DNA from: Variovorax sp. J22P240
Lineage (GTDB): Bacteria; Pseudomonadota; Gammaproteobacteria; Burkholderiales; Burkholderiaceae_C
DNA length: 64,000 nt
Reading direction: 5' to 3'
Assembly (NCBI RefSeq): GCF_030316855.1
Contig: NZ_JASZYR010000012.1
Location: 113,361-177,360 of the forward strand
A program made the translations under genes and the position numbers. Of the stretch, positions 36,480 through 45,023 are shown piece by piece. The notes beneath the pieces were generated by a model, which worked only from the letters and a program-made list of their open reading frames with translations, was not told where the DNA came from and searched no databases. How positions within the stretch are numbered: the first letter of the stretch is position 1; every line of letters starts with the position of its first letter.

Positions 36480-36794
36480 ATGATCAAGGTCAGTGTGATG
36501 TACCCCAACACCCCGGGAGCGCGATTCGACCACGACTACTACCGCGACAAGCACATGCCGCTGCTGAAAGCCAGGATGGGCGATGCCTGCAAGTCTTACA
36601 CGATCGACAAGGGAATCGCCGGCGGCGCGCCGGGCGCACCGGCGACCTATGTTGGCATGTGCCACATCTTCTGCGACTCCGTGGAGTCCTTTCAAGCCGC
36701 CTTCGGGCCGCATGCCAAGGAGATCCTGGGGGACATCCCGAACTACACGGACCTCCAGCCAGTGATGCAGATCAGCGAAGTGGTCGTGGGCTGA
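36480..36794 (+). CDS. EthD-family protein
   Basis: This 104-residue protein has the ferredoxin-like dimeric alpha/beta-barrel pattern of EthD. The opening IKVSVMYPNTPGARFDHDYYRDKHMPLLKARMG contains the conserved YYxxxHMPL. The name comes from a gene needed with a cytochrome P450 for ethyl tert-butyl ether breakdown; most members have no proven role. An AAGGAGA site precedes the ATG. It follows the ABC transporter and converges with the OsmC gene, 11 nt between stop codons. Confidence 0.88.
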   Translation: MIKVSVMYPNTPGARFDHDYYRDKHMPLLKARMGDACKSYTIDKGIAGGAPGAPATYVGMCHIFCDSVESFQAAFGPHAKEILGDIPNYTDLQPVMQISEVVVG

Positions 36795-36805
36795 ACGTCG
36801 GCGAC

Positions 36806-37204
36806 TCAGGCAAGCACGGTCTCGATCTCCGTCTTCACCTCGGTCATCAGCCGGTGCAGCGGGCACTTGCCGGCCACGCGCAGCAACTCGGCGCGCTGCT
36901 CGTCGCTCAGATTGCCCGTCACGCGCAGCGAGGTCTTGAGGCGATAGGTGCCCTTGCGCTCCTCGCTGGCGTCGCGATCGACCACGACTTCGATGTCCTC
37001 GACCGGGATGCCCTTGCGCTGCGCATAGACCAGCACGGTCAGCGCCTTGCAGGCCCCCAGCGACGAATCGTAGAGATCGTGCGGCGACGGCCCCGCATCC
37101 TTGCCGCCGGCGTCCGGCGACGCGTCGACCGGGATCTCGTGCGCGCGAACCTTCACGGTGTGCCGGGTGGCGGTGGTGCTGTCGCGTCGAACGGTGATGC
37201 TCAT
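36806..37204 (-). CDS. OsmC-family protein
   Basis: The 132-residue protein has the two redox-active cysteines of the OsmC/Ohr fold, in DSSLGACKALTVLVYAQRK and VAGKCPLHRLM. Family members reduce organic hydroperoxides with lipoylated or other thiol partners. The closest pattern is the YhfA/OsmC-like group rather than true Ohr. It is alone on its strand, with an intergenic repeat upstream. A role in coping with by-products of the nearby oxygenase is only a guess from proximity. Confidence 0.88.
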   Translation of the reverse strand: MSITVRRDSTTATRHTVKVRAHEIPVDASPDAGGKDAGPSPHDLYDSSLGACKALTVLVYAQRKGIPVEDIEVVVDRDASEERKGTYRLKTSLRVTGNLSDEQRAELLRVAGKCPLHRLMTEVKTEIETVLA

Positions 37205-37258
37205 GAAAGTCTCCTGATGATCAGCCGGCGATGGTAGCCCCGCTCAATCCCAGTAATC

Positions 37259-37346
37259 CCGCGGAACCGGCTCGGCCGGGCCGCAGGGGTTGCCCCCGGA
37301 AGGGGGTGCCCGAGCCACACGAAGTGGACGAGGCTGGGGGCGAACT
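37259..37346 (+). repeat. Intergenic repeat, copy 3
   Basis: This is a full-length module: CCGCGGAACCGGCTCGGCCG, then TTGCCCCCGGAAGGGGGTG, then GAGCCACACGAAGTG and GAGGCTGGGGGCGAACT. Its last base overlaps the Rieske oxygenase stop codon, so the repeat sits just past that gene's 3' end. Confidence 0.7.
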
Positions 37347-38398
37347 CAATCAATGCCGCGGTGCACCTCGGCCTCGCCGTGCTTCGCCAGCAGCTGCATC
37401 AGGTGCTTGCGGATCAGCATGCCGGGGCGGTCGGACTCCATCGAGTACTCGACGCCGCGCCGGCGGGTGTCGACCAGCGCATCGGGGTCGGTCGATTCGA
37501 GGATGTCCTTGTCCTCGCGCGTGATCTCCTCGTCGAAGTCGATCAGCATCTGTGCGGCGCAGTCGGCTTCGGTGTCGTTGCGGAACAGCCATTGGCACAG
37601 CTGCATGCGGCCATCGTCGATGGGCGTGAAGCAGTTGATGATGATGTGGCGGGTCCCCGAGGGGTACTCGATGTCGAGCCGGCGCGAGAACGGCAGGAAG
37701 TAGGCATTGCGCATGTGGCGCGTGGTGATCGGATCGGTCACACCGCTGATCGCATGAAACTTCGCCGGGTTCACCGCTTCGATCACCGTCTCGGCGTAGA
37801 AGCCGCTGTCGTTCTCGACCAGCTCGTACTTGCTCGGCTTGGGGCTCGCCGCCACCCCGAAGGTCGCGCGGTGCACGAAGCTGAAGTGCGAGTTGTCGAA
37901 GGAGTTCTCCAGCGCGCGCATCGGGCTGGTCTGCCACTCTTCGTGGAACTGGTGGATGGTGCGGTAAGCCGGATCGGCGAACTCTGGAATCTCGGGGATG
38001 TCGGCAATGGGCTCCTCGAGGGCCACCCACGCGTACCCGTAGCGTGCGGTGCAGTGGTAGGCCGTGGTCTTGTACTCGGGCGAGATCTTGCGGTCCGGCT
38101 CGTACTGCGGGATGCGGATGACCTGCCCGCTGCGGTCGTAGGTCCAGCCGTGGTAGCCGCACTGGATCGCGCCTTGCCCGCAGGCCTTGCCTTCGCCATC
38201 CACGCACCAGCCCTTGGAGAGCTTGGCGGTGCGGTGGCAGCAGCGGTCGCGCAGCGCGGCGGGCTGGCCGTCCGCATCGAGGAAGAGAACGATGTTCTCG
38301 CCGAGCAGCGTGAAAGGCTTGGGGCCCTGCTGCAGATCGACCAGAGGCATGACGGCATGCCAGAACTTGCGGAAGACGGATTGTTGCGTGACGAGCAT
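37346..38398 (-). CDS. Rieske non-heme iron oxygenase, alpha-subunit type
   Basis: The 350-residue protein has an N-terminal Rieske [2Fe-2S] domain with CxH (DRCCHRTAKLSKG) and CxxH (QCGYHGWTYD). A C-terminal catalytic domain contains the mononuclear iron motif ENSFDNSHFSFVH. The length and the FRKFWHAVMPLVDL opening resemble the vanillate O-demethylase/phthalate oxygenase group. Such enzymes need a separate reductase, which is not adjacent. The ATG at 38398 follows an AAGGAG site at good spacing; the frame is open far upstream, but that covers the promoter. It is divergent from a solute-binding protein whose promoter carries the same bipartite element, so the two probably serve one substrate. 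Confidence 0.9.
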   Translation of the reverse strand: MLVTQQSVFRKFWHAVMPLVDLQQGPKPFTLLGENIVLFLDADGQPAALRDRCCHRTAKLSKGWCVDGEGKACGQGAIQCGYHGWTYDRSGQVIRIPQYEPDRKISPEYKTTAYHCTARYGYAWVALEEPIADIPEIPEFADPAYRTIHQFHEEWQTSPMRALENSFDNSHFSFVHRATFGVAASPKPSKYELVENDSGFYAETVIEAVNPAKFHAISGVTDPITTRHMRNAYFLPFSRRLDIEYPSGTRHIIINCFTPIDDGRMQLCQWLFRNDTEADCAAQMLIDFDEEITREDKDILESTDPDALVDTRRRGVEYSMESDRPGMLIRKHLMQLLAKHGEAEVHRGID

Positions 38399-38439
38399 GA
38401 AAAAAGACTCCTTCGGGTGTGCGTTGGGGACGACCATGA

Positions 38440-38664
38440 AAGAGCAATTTCCCGCCGGGACATCCGGCTGAACGCTTCTACTCTGCGCCAGCGTCGATGC
38501 AATTTGCGCGCCCGGATTGTCCCGCCGTGCCGGTGCGCAAGGCCAGGCGAGCGGCCTCATCCCGGGCGAATCACCTTGGCATGCGTCGTGCATGAACGAA
38601 CCCAAGAGTAGAAGCGTTCAGCAGCGCACGCACAGCGTCAGTGCGCCGCCCGGAAATTGCTCTT
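38440..38664. promoter_or_regulatory. Mirrored bipartite elements in the Rieske/binding-protein divergent promoter
   Basis: The 326-nt gap (38399-38724) holds two copies of one bipartite element in opposite orientations. Toward the oxygenase, AGAGTAGAAGCGTTCAGC (minus strand, 38467-38484) and GGAAATTGCTCTT (38440-38452) are separated by 14 nt. Toward the binding protein the same 18-mer (38605-38622) and 13-mer (38652-38664) are separated by 29 nt. Both blocks are exact copies. They end 41 and 60 nt before the respective start codons. Nothing else is evident in the gap apart from a stray GCAATTTGC near 38500. Confidence 0.75.
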
Positions 38665-38724
38665 GAAGTGCCCGGCCGCAACGGCGGGCGTTCAAGTTCC
38701 ACGATCTTCCGGAGATAACTTTCC

Positions 38725-39756
38725 ATGCAACGCCGTACCTTCCTCGCCTCAGGCGCAACCAGCGCCGCCGCCCTTGTCGCTCCCAGCGTCTTCGCACAGG
38801 GCGCACCCAAGCTGACGCCGCTCAAGTTCACGCTCGACTTCCGCATCAACGGGCAGACCGCACCCTTCTTCCTCGCGGAGAGCAAGGGCTACTACAAGGA
38901 CGAAGGCCTGGACGTCACGATCGACACGGGCGCCGGTTCGGTCGCCTCGATCACACGCATCGCCAGCGGCGTGTACCAGCTGGGCCTGGGCGACATCAGC
39001 TCGCTGGTCGAGTTCAATGCGCAGAATTCGGGCACGCCGGTGGTGCAGGCGGTGTACCAGTACTACAACCGCGCACCGTTCGTGATCATCGGCCGCAAGG
39101 ACCGCGGCGTCACCGGCGAGTTCAAGAGCCTCCAGGGCAAGAAGGTCGCCGCCGCCGCGGTGGAATCGACACGCCGCGCCTGGCCCATGGTGGCCCGCAA
39201 GCAAGGCATGAAGCCCGACGCCTTCCAGTGGCAGACCACCGACTTCAGCGCGCGCGACAACGTCATGGTGCGCGGCGACGTCGATGCCGCCACCTACTTC
39301 CACGACTCGGCCGTGTCGCTCTTCGCGCGCATGAAGACCGATGAACTCGCGGTGCTCAAGTATTCGGATGCCGGCGTCAACCTGTATGGCAATGCGATCC
39401 TCGCGAGCAGCAACCTGATCGTGCAGAACCCGAAGGCGGTCGCGGCCTTCCTGCGCGCGACCAACCGCGCGATCGTCGAGACCTTTGCGAATCCGGCCCC
39501 GAGCATTGCCGCGATGCGCCAGCGCGAACCCATCCTGGACGCCAAGGTGGAACTGGACCGCTGGAGCATCACCGCACAGTACGTGGGTGCCGCCGATACG
39601 CGCACGCACGGGCTCGGCGACATCAAGAAGCTCACGCTCGAACAGCAGGTCGACGAGGTGGCAGAGGTCTTCGGCCTGAAGACCAGGCCCTCGGCGGATG
39701 CGATCTTCAACAGCTCGATGCTGCCCGCACGCGGCGAACGTAACATCAAGGCATGA
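38725..39756 (+). CDS. NitT/TauT-type substrate-binding protein, second copy
   Basis: The 343-residue protein has a signal peptide (MQRRTFLASGATSAAALVAPSVFAQ, with an RR but not a full Tat motif) and an NMT1/SsuA-like fold. PLKFTLDFRINGQTAPFFLAESKGYYKDEGLDVTIDTGAGS parallels the opening of the protein at 33746, and both end in a similar S(M/L)LP...N(I/L) stretch, so the two are paralogues. No ATPase or permease is encoded with it. It may use the transporter at 34774-36397. It overlaps the deaminase gene by 4 nt and shares promoter elements with the Rieske oxygenase. Confidence 0.9.
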   Translation: MQRRTFLASGATSAAALVAPSVFAQGAPKLTPLKFTLDFRINGQTAPFFLAESKGYYKDEGLDVTIDTGAGSVASITRIASGVYQLGLGDISSLVEFNAQNSGTPVVQAVYQYYNRAPFVIIGRKDRGVTGEFKSLQGKKVAAAAVESTRRAWPMVARKQGMKPDAFQWQTTDFSARDNVMVRGDVDAATYFHDSAVSLFARMKTDELAVLKYSDAGVNLYGNAILASSNLIVQNPKAVAAFLRATNRAIVETFANPAPSIAAMRQREPILDAKVELDRWSITAQYVGAADTRTHGLGDIKKLTLEQQVDEVAEVFGLKTRPSADAIFNSSMLPARGERNIKA

Positions 39757-40274
39757 GCTCAGATCCTCCAGGCAACTTTTCCCCGGAAAACCAGCTCGAC
39801 GAACGCGACGGCCGCTATCTCCGCAAGGCGATCGTGTGGTCGCACGCGGGGCGACGGCGCGGCAATCGGCCTTTCGGCGCGGTGGTGGTGTCGGCCGCCG
39901 GCGAAGTGCTGGCGGAGGCCTACTGCAATACGGCGGAGACTGGCGACGTCACCGGTCACGCCGAGACCAACGCCGTGCGCATGCTGGCCGATCGCAAGCT
40001 CTCGCGCGAAGAGCTGGCCGGCGCGACGATCTATTCGTCGGGCGAACCCTGCGTGATGTGCGCGGGCGCGATCTTCTGGTCGAACATCGGCCGCGTGGTG
40101 TTCGGCATCGACGCCGAGCGGCTGCGGCTCTTTCGCGGGGAGCGCGGCGACCAGCGCGACGCCGAACTGTCGTGTCGCGACGTGTTCCGCGCGTCGCCGC
40201 ATACGATCGAATGCATCGGGCCCGCGCTGATCGACGAGGCGAGTGCCGCGCACGTGGGGGCCTGGAAGACCTGA
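39753..40274 (+). CDS. Nucleoside/base deaminase, CMP/dCMP deaminase fold
   Basis: The 173-residue zinc deaminase has HAE in GDVTGHAETNAVRM and PCxxC in SSGEPCVMCAGAIFW, which give the metal ligands and catalytic Glu. The domain order and YSSGEPCVMC are closest to guanine deaminase/TadA-like free-base deaminases rather than cytidine deaminase. Its ATG overlaps the stop of the binding-protein gene (ATGA), so both are translated from one mRNA. This hints that the imported compound is an N-heterocycle or is converted to one. Confidence 0.88.
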   Translation: MSSDPPGNFSPENQLDERDGRYLRKAIVWSHAGRRRGNRPFGAVVVSAAGEVLAEAYCNTAETGDVTGHAETNAVRMLADRKLSREELAGATIYSSGEPCVMCAGAIFWSNIGRVVFGIDAERLRLFRGERGDQRDAELSCRDVFRASPHTIECIGPALIDEASAAHVGAWKT

Positions 40275-40300
40275 GGCTTCCTGCACCCTACACTCCGCCC

Positions 40301-41131
40301 ATGCCATGGCACGCTCGACTCGACCTCGACTACCAACTTGAACAACAACGCAGCGTCGCACGCTTTCGCCACGACGGGCCGCTGCGCATCCTGCAGAGCC
40401 TCTACCCCGAGGGCGACGCTGTGTGCCACAACGTGCTGGTGCATCCCCCGGGTGGCCTGGTCGGCGGCGACACGCTGGACATCCGCGTGCACGCGAAGGC
40501 CGGCGCCCACGGCCTGATCACAACGCCGGGTGCCAGCCGCTTCTACCGCTCCGACGGCGAACTGGCGCTGCAACGCGCCGATCTGACCGCGGACGCCGGC
40601 TCGCGCCTCGAATGGCTGCCGCTCGAGGCGATCTGCTACAGCGGCTGCCGTGCCGAGAACCGGCTGACCCTGCGCGTCGCCGCGGGCGCGGAGCTGATCG
40701 GCTGGGACGTCACCGCCCTCGGCCTGCCGCATGCCGGCAAGCCCTTCGAACTCGGCACGCTGCAGCAGCACATCGAGGTGCCGGGCGTATGGCTGGAGCG
40801 CGGGCGCATCGATGCCGCCGATCATCGACTGCTGCAGAGCCCGGTCGGCTTCGCGGGCCATCGGTGCATCGCGTCGATCTTCTTCGTCGCCGGATCGCCC
40901 ATCGACCGGGCGCGTCGCGATGCCGCGCTCGACATCGCGCGCTCGCTGATCGATGCCCATGCGTTGCACGAGAGCGCAGGCGCGACCAGCCCGCATGCGG
41001 AAATCATCGTGTTGCGCGCGCTCGCACCGGTGGTCGAGCCCGCCATGCACCTGCTGCGCCAGGTGTGGATGGCGTGGCGCTCCGAGCTGTGGAAGCTGCC
41101 CGGCCAAGCGCCGCGGATCTGGTCGATGTAG
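40301..41131 (+). CDS. ureD: Urease accessory protein UreD
   Basis: The 276-residue protein shows UreD-family phrases: FRHDGPLRILQSLYPEG, HPPGGLVGGDTLDI, ITTPGASRFYRSDG, LEWLPLEAICYSGC and the late QVWMAWRSELWKLP. UreD acts with UreF and UreG to deliver nickel to urease. No other urease gene is in the window. The urea transporter genes lie 5 kb downstream on the opposite strand. Start at the ATG at 40301 gives the usual WHARLDLDY opening. It may be co-transcribed with the deaminase (26-nt gap) and the MFS gene (20-nt gap). Confidence 0.93.
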   Translation: MPWHARLDLDYQLEQQRSVARFRHDGPLRILQSLYPEGDAVCHNVLVHPPGGLVGGDTLDIRVHAKAGAHGLITTPGASRFYRSDGELALQRADLTADAGSRLEWLPLEAICYSGCRAENRLTLRVAAGAELIGWDVTALGLPHAGKPFELGTLQQHIEVPGVWLERGRIDAADHRLLQSPVGFAGHRCIASIFFVAGSPIDRARRDAALDIARSLIDAHALHESAGATSPHAEIIVLRALAPVVEPAMHLLRQVWMAWRSELWKLPGQAPRIWSM

Positions 41132-41151
41132 ACCATCGGGACGGCCCTGCC

Positions 41152-42594
41152 ATGAGCCTCACGCACAGCGACATACCGGCCCGCCTGGACCGTCTGCCGT
41201 GGTCGCGCTGGCACTGGCGAGTGGTGATCGCGCTCGGCGTGGCCTGGGTGCTCGACGGGCTGGAGGTGACGCTGGTCGGCTCGCTGGGCGGCGTGCTGGA
41301 GCGGCCCGACACGCTGGGGCTGAGTGCCGCGCAGATCGGCTGGACGGGGTCGCTCTACATCGGCGGCGCGGTGATCGGCGCGCTGGTGTTCGGCCGGCTG
41401 GCCGACCGGCTGGGCCGCAAGAAGCTCTTTCTGATCACGCTGGCGGTCTACGCGCTGGCGACGCTGGCCACGGCCTTCTCGCCCAACTTCGCCTTCTTCG
41501 CGCTGTGCCGCTTCGCGACCGGTCTGGGCATCGGCGGCGAGTACGCGGCGATCAACTCCGCCATCGATGAGCTGATCCCCGCTCGGGTGCGCGGCCGCGT
41601 GAACCTCGCCATCAACGGCAGCTTCTGGATCGGCGCCGCGCTCGGAGCCGGCCTGAGTCTCTGGCTGCTCGACCCACGTGTGCTGGGGCCAGTCCTGGGT
41701 TGGCGCGTGGGCTTTGCACTCGGCGCGTTGCTCGCCGTGGCGATCCTGCTCGTGAGGCGCGACGTGCCGGAAAGCCCGCGATGGCTGATCGCCCATGGCC
41801 GGGTCGAGGAAGCGGAGCGCATCGTGCAGCGCATCGAAGCCGAAGTGAGTGCGCAGCACGGTGCGCTGCCGAGCGCCATCGGCCAGGTGACATTCGGCCG
41901 CCGCGCCAACCCCGGCTGGCGCGAAGTGGCGCAAGTGCTCTTTCGGCGCTACCCGCAGCGCAGCATGGTCGCTCTGGCGCTGATGATCTCGCAGGCCTTC
42001 TTCTACAACGCGATCTTCTTCACCTACGCGCTGGTGCTGACACGTTTTCACGGGGTGCCCGAAGGCAAGGTGGCGCTCTACATCTTTCCGTTCGCGCTCG
42101 GCAATGTGCTCGGACCGCTGCTGCTGGGTCCGCTGTTCGACCGGGTGGGCCGGCGCCGGATGATTGCGCTGACCTATGTGCTGTCGGGCGTGGGCCTGGC
42201 GATCACCGGGTGGGCCTTCATGGAAGGTTGGCTCGATGCGCGCAGCCAGGCGCTGTGCTGGTCGGCGGTGTTCTTCCTCGCATCGGCGGCGGCGAGTTCG
42301 GCCTACCTCACAGTGAGCGAAGTGTTCCCGCTCGAGATGCGCGCGATCGCGATCTCGCTCTTCTATGCGGTGGGCACGGGCGCCGGCGGCTTCGTGGCGC
42401 CGGTGCTCTTCGGCGCATTGATCGAGACCGGCAGCCGCGGTGCGGTGGCGGTGGGCTACGCGATCGGCGCGGCGCTGGTCATCGTGGCGGGCCTGCTCGC
42501 GCTGCGCTATGCGGTGAACGCCGAGCGCAAGCCGTTGGAAGAGGTCGCGCCGCCGCTTGGATCGGAAACGGAAGCGCGAACCGGCGGTCGCTGA
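41152..42594 (+). CDS. MFS transporter, sugar/aromatic acid porter type
   Basis: This 480-residue protein has 12 predicted helices. The N-terminal WVLDGLEVTLVGSLGGVL resembles the DGxD motif of the aromatic acid:H+ symporters. The loop signature GRLADRLGRKKLFLITL follows, and PESPRWLIAHGRVEEAERIVQRI is typical of the sugar porter subclass. A second loop signature, GPLFDRVGRRRMI, opens the C half. The substrate is not predictable. It follows ureD by 20 nt, an odd pairing, and converges with the DedA gene. Confidence 0.88.
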   Translation: MSLTHSDIPARLDRLPWSRWHWRVVIALGVAWVLDGLEVTLVGSLGGVLERPDTLGLSAAQIGWTGSLYIGGAVIGALVFGRLADRLGRKKLFLITLAVYALATLATAFSPNFAFFALCRFATGLGIGGEYAAINSAIDELIPARVRGRVNLAINGSFWIGAALGAGLSLWLLDPRVLGPVLGWRVGFALGALLAVAILLVRRDVPESPRWLIAHGRVEEAERIVQRIEAEVSAQHGALPSAIGQVTFGRRANPGWREVAQVLFRRYPQRSMVALALMISQAFFYNAIFFTYALVLTRFHGVPEGKVALYIFPFALGNVLGPLLLGPLFDRVGRRRMIALTYVLSGVGLAITGWAFMEGWLDARSQALCWSAVFFLASAAASSAYLTVSEVFPLEMRAIAISLFYAVGTGAGGFVAPVLFGALIETGSRGAVAVGYAIGAALVIVAGLLALRYAVNAERKPLEEVAPPLGSETEARTGGR

Positions 42595-42600
42595 ACGCTT

Positions 42601-43545
42601 TCAATGAAGCGTGGTCGGATGCCCCGCGTCCACCCACGCTTCCAGCCCGCCCAACAGCGGACGCGCGCGCTTCATGCCCCTTGCCGCGAGTGCTTGTGCG
42701 GCCAGCGCGGCCGAGACTTCATTGGGGCAACTGCAGTACAGGATGATCTCGCGGTCGCCACCGTCGAAAGGCAGCTCGGATCGCCGTTGCTGGAGTTCCT
42801 TGAGCGATACCGGCAGTGCGCCCGGGATGCGCCGCGGGTCGACCTGCACCCCGGCGTCACCGCGCACGTCGATGACGATGGGCGGCGGCTCGCCACTCAT
42901 CAACGCCCGAAGCTCGCCGACGGTGACGCGCGGCATGCCGGTGAGCCGCAGGAAGGCCCGCCGCCGCAAGTAGCGCACGACCAGCATCGCGGCGAGCACC
43001 ACCACAAGCGCCACCGTCGCGAGGGTGCCAGCGTCCGCGATGACTTCCAGCACGGCCTGGATCTCGTCGCGGAACAGCCAGCCCAAACCCAGGAACACGA
43101 CCACCCACAACAACGCGCCCGCCACCTCGAAGACCAGAAAGCGCCATGACGACATGCCCAGCGCGCCGGCCATCGGAGGCGCCACCACCGACACGCCGGG
43201 CACGAACTTGGCCGCCACGAGCGACAGGCCACCCCATCGGCCGATCAGTGTCTCGCTGCGCCGCACGCAGGAATCCGGCGAGATCGAGATCTTGCACAAC
43301 AGCCGCATGAACCGGTAGCCGTAGATGCGCCCTGCGTAAAACCAGACGGCGTCGCCGAGCACGTTCGCCAGCACGGCTGCAGCCACCATGTAGATCAGCA
43401 ACGCCGGTTCCGCCACAGCCGCCAGCGCACCGGCCACCACGAGCACCGGCGATGCCGGCACGGGCAACCCGACTCTTGCCGCGAAGGTCACGAGGAACAC
43501 CACGGGAATCGCGTGGCCGACCATCAGCAGCATCAGTTCCTGCAC
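42601..43545 (-). CDS. DedA-family membrane protein fused to a rhodanese domain
   Basis: The 314-residue product joins a DedA/SNARE-associated domain (about 1-200; GLPVPASPVLVVAG, FAARVGLPVP, AKFVPGVSVVAPPMAGALGM) to a C-terminal rhodanese domain (about 205-310). The rhodanese active-site Cys is in REIILYCSCPNEVSAA. DedA proteins move undecaprenyl phosphate or other lipids; rhodanese domains carry sulfur. The fusion recurs in Burkholderiales but its purpose is unknown. I place the start at the GTG at 43545 (GGGAG six nt upstream, giving the family MQEL opening); an ATG at 43533 is possible. A much longer open frame upstream is not coding. Confidence 0.85.
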   Translation of the reverse strand: MQELMLLMVGHAIPVVFLVTFAARVGLPVPASPVLVVAGALAAVAEPALLIYMVAAAVLANVLGDAVWFYAGRIYGYRFMRLLCKISISPDSCVRRSETLIGRWGGLSLVAAKFVPGVSVVAPPMAGALGMSSWRFLVFEVAGALLWVVVFLGLGWLFRDEIQAVLEVIADAGTLATVALVVVLAAMLVVRYLRRRAFLRLTGMPRVTVGELRALMSGEPPPIVIDVRGDAGVQVDPRRIPGALPVSLKELQQRRSELPFDGGDREIILYCSCPNEVSAALAAQALAARGMKRARPLLGGLEAWVDAGHPTTLH

Positions 43546-43658
43546 GCTGCGCTCCCGGTCGGTGGCTGACGGCAGGAGGTCGGGAGCTTGGGCATGGGTC
43601 TCTCGGGCGAAGGAAACCCCCGAGCGTACCGCCGGCCCGGCCGCGCTGCAGCGAAAGC

Positions 43659-44879
43659 TCAATGCGCGGCGCCGACCGTGACCCGCGCCGTCATGTAGGG
43701 ATGCACGGAGCAGACGTACTCGTACGCGCCGGGCTTGGAAAACGTGCGCTTGAACGACTGGCCCGGCAACATCAGGTCCATGCCCTTGGCGCCATCCGCA
43801 AAGGCGATGCCGTGCGGCGCACCGTCGTTGTTGGTCCAGGTCACGCTCTGCCCCACGGCAATGGCGAGTTCCACCGGAGCGAAGGCGAAGTTGTCGATCG
43901 AGACCTTCGCCTCGGCGCCCGTCCCGGCGCGATGCTGGACAGCCACCTTGCGCGGCGCATTGCCGACGGGAATGGTGGCGACCGGACCGCCGGCGAGATC
44001 GACCACGCTGACGTCGTTCGATCCCTCGTTGGTCACCAGCACCTTCTTGCGGTCGGGGAGGACGTCGACCCAATGCGGTTGCTTGCCCACCGCGATGCTG
44101 CCGGACGCTGCGCGCGTCGCCGGATCGAAGAGCATGAGCTCGCCGGGCCCCTGCACCACCACCACGCCCGCCGGCGTGCCGGCGAAGTGATGCGCGACAT
44201 GCGGCGAAACGCCGGTGGGTATCTGCGCCACCACGCGGTTGGAAGCAGGGTCGAATACCTGCACCGCGCTCACGCCGGCCAGCGTCACGTAGAGCGCCTT
44301 GCCATCGGGGCCGAACTCGAGGTCGCGCGGCGTCTTCTCTACCGGCACGCTGGCCGTCACCGCGCGCGTCGGGAGGTCGATCACCACCAGCGCGAAATTC
44401 CCCGGCGCCTGCGAGGAGACGTAGGCCTTTTGGCCGTCCGGACGGATTGCGATGGTGTGCGGCTTGGGAACCGGCACGGTCGCACTCACCGCGCGGGTGG
44501 CCGTGTCGACGAAGGCCACGCGGTCGTCGCCGTTGACTGCCACCAGCAGCCAGTGGCCGTCGGGCGTGATCGCGAGGCCTTGTGGCCCCTTGCCGACCTC
44601 GACCGTCGCCGCCACCTGATCGCTGGCCGTGTCGATCACGCTGAGGCTCGATGCGCTCGATCCGCTCACGAAGACCTGGGTGTCGTCGCGCGCGACGGCG
44701 ATGCCATCGGGCCCCGCGGCCACGGGCACCGTGGCCACCACGCGCAAGGCGGCGGCATCGATCACGCTGACCGAGTTGTCCTTGAAGTTCCCGACGTAGG
44801 CCTTGGGCCCCGCGGCCCAGGCCGGTGCGGCGAGAAACAGCGCCGCGAACGCTGGCGCAAGAATCGAATGCAGCTTCAT
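43659..44879 (-). CDS. YVTN-type beta-propeller protein with C-terminal cupredoxin domain
   Basis: The 406-residue exported protein has a signal peptide (about 1-23). A seven-bladed propeller of YVTN repeats follows (VGNFKDNSVSVIDAAALRVVATVPVAAGPDGIAV and six more). A plastocyanin/pseudoazurin-like domain (about 315-405) has type 1 copper ligands His in APHGIAFA and Cys-His-Met in YEYVCSVHPYM. It probably binds copper and transfers electrons in the periplasm. The ATG at 44879 gives the clean signal peptide; the frame extends 15 codons upstream. It is divergent from the sigma-factor gene and may be part of that sigma regulon. Confidence 0.88.
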   Translation of the reverse strand: MKLHSILAPAFAALFLAAPAWAAGPKAYVGNFKDNSVSVIDAAALRVVATVPVAAGPDGIAVARDDTQVFVSGSSASSLSVIDTASDQVAATVEVGKGPQGLAITPDGHWLLVAVNGDDRVAFVDTATRAVSATVPVPKPHTIAIRPDGQKAYVSSQAPGNFALVVIDLPTRAVTASVPVEKTPRDLEFGPDGKALYVTLAGVSAVQVFDPASNRVVAQIPTGVSPHVAHHFAGTPAGVVVVQGPGELMLFDPATRAASGSIAVGKQPHWVDVLPDRKKVLVTNEGSNDVSVVDLAGGPVATIPVGNAPRKVAVQHRAGTGAEAKVSIDNFAFAPVELAIAVGQSVTWTNNDGAPHGIAFADGAKGMDLMLPGQSFKRTFSKPGAYEYVCSVHPYMTARVTVGAAH

Positions 44880-45023
44880 GAGCACACTCCCGAGTGGGTA
44901 AAGAAGGAACAGAATCGCCATCACGCATGACGGACCGGGCGCGCCGGCTATTCCCGATCCGAGCGAAAAACGAATGGCGGAATAAAGCCATCCGCCCGCC
45001 CGTCATGCAGGGGAAGGAATCCG

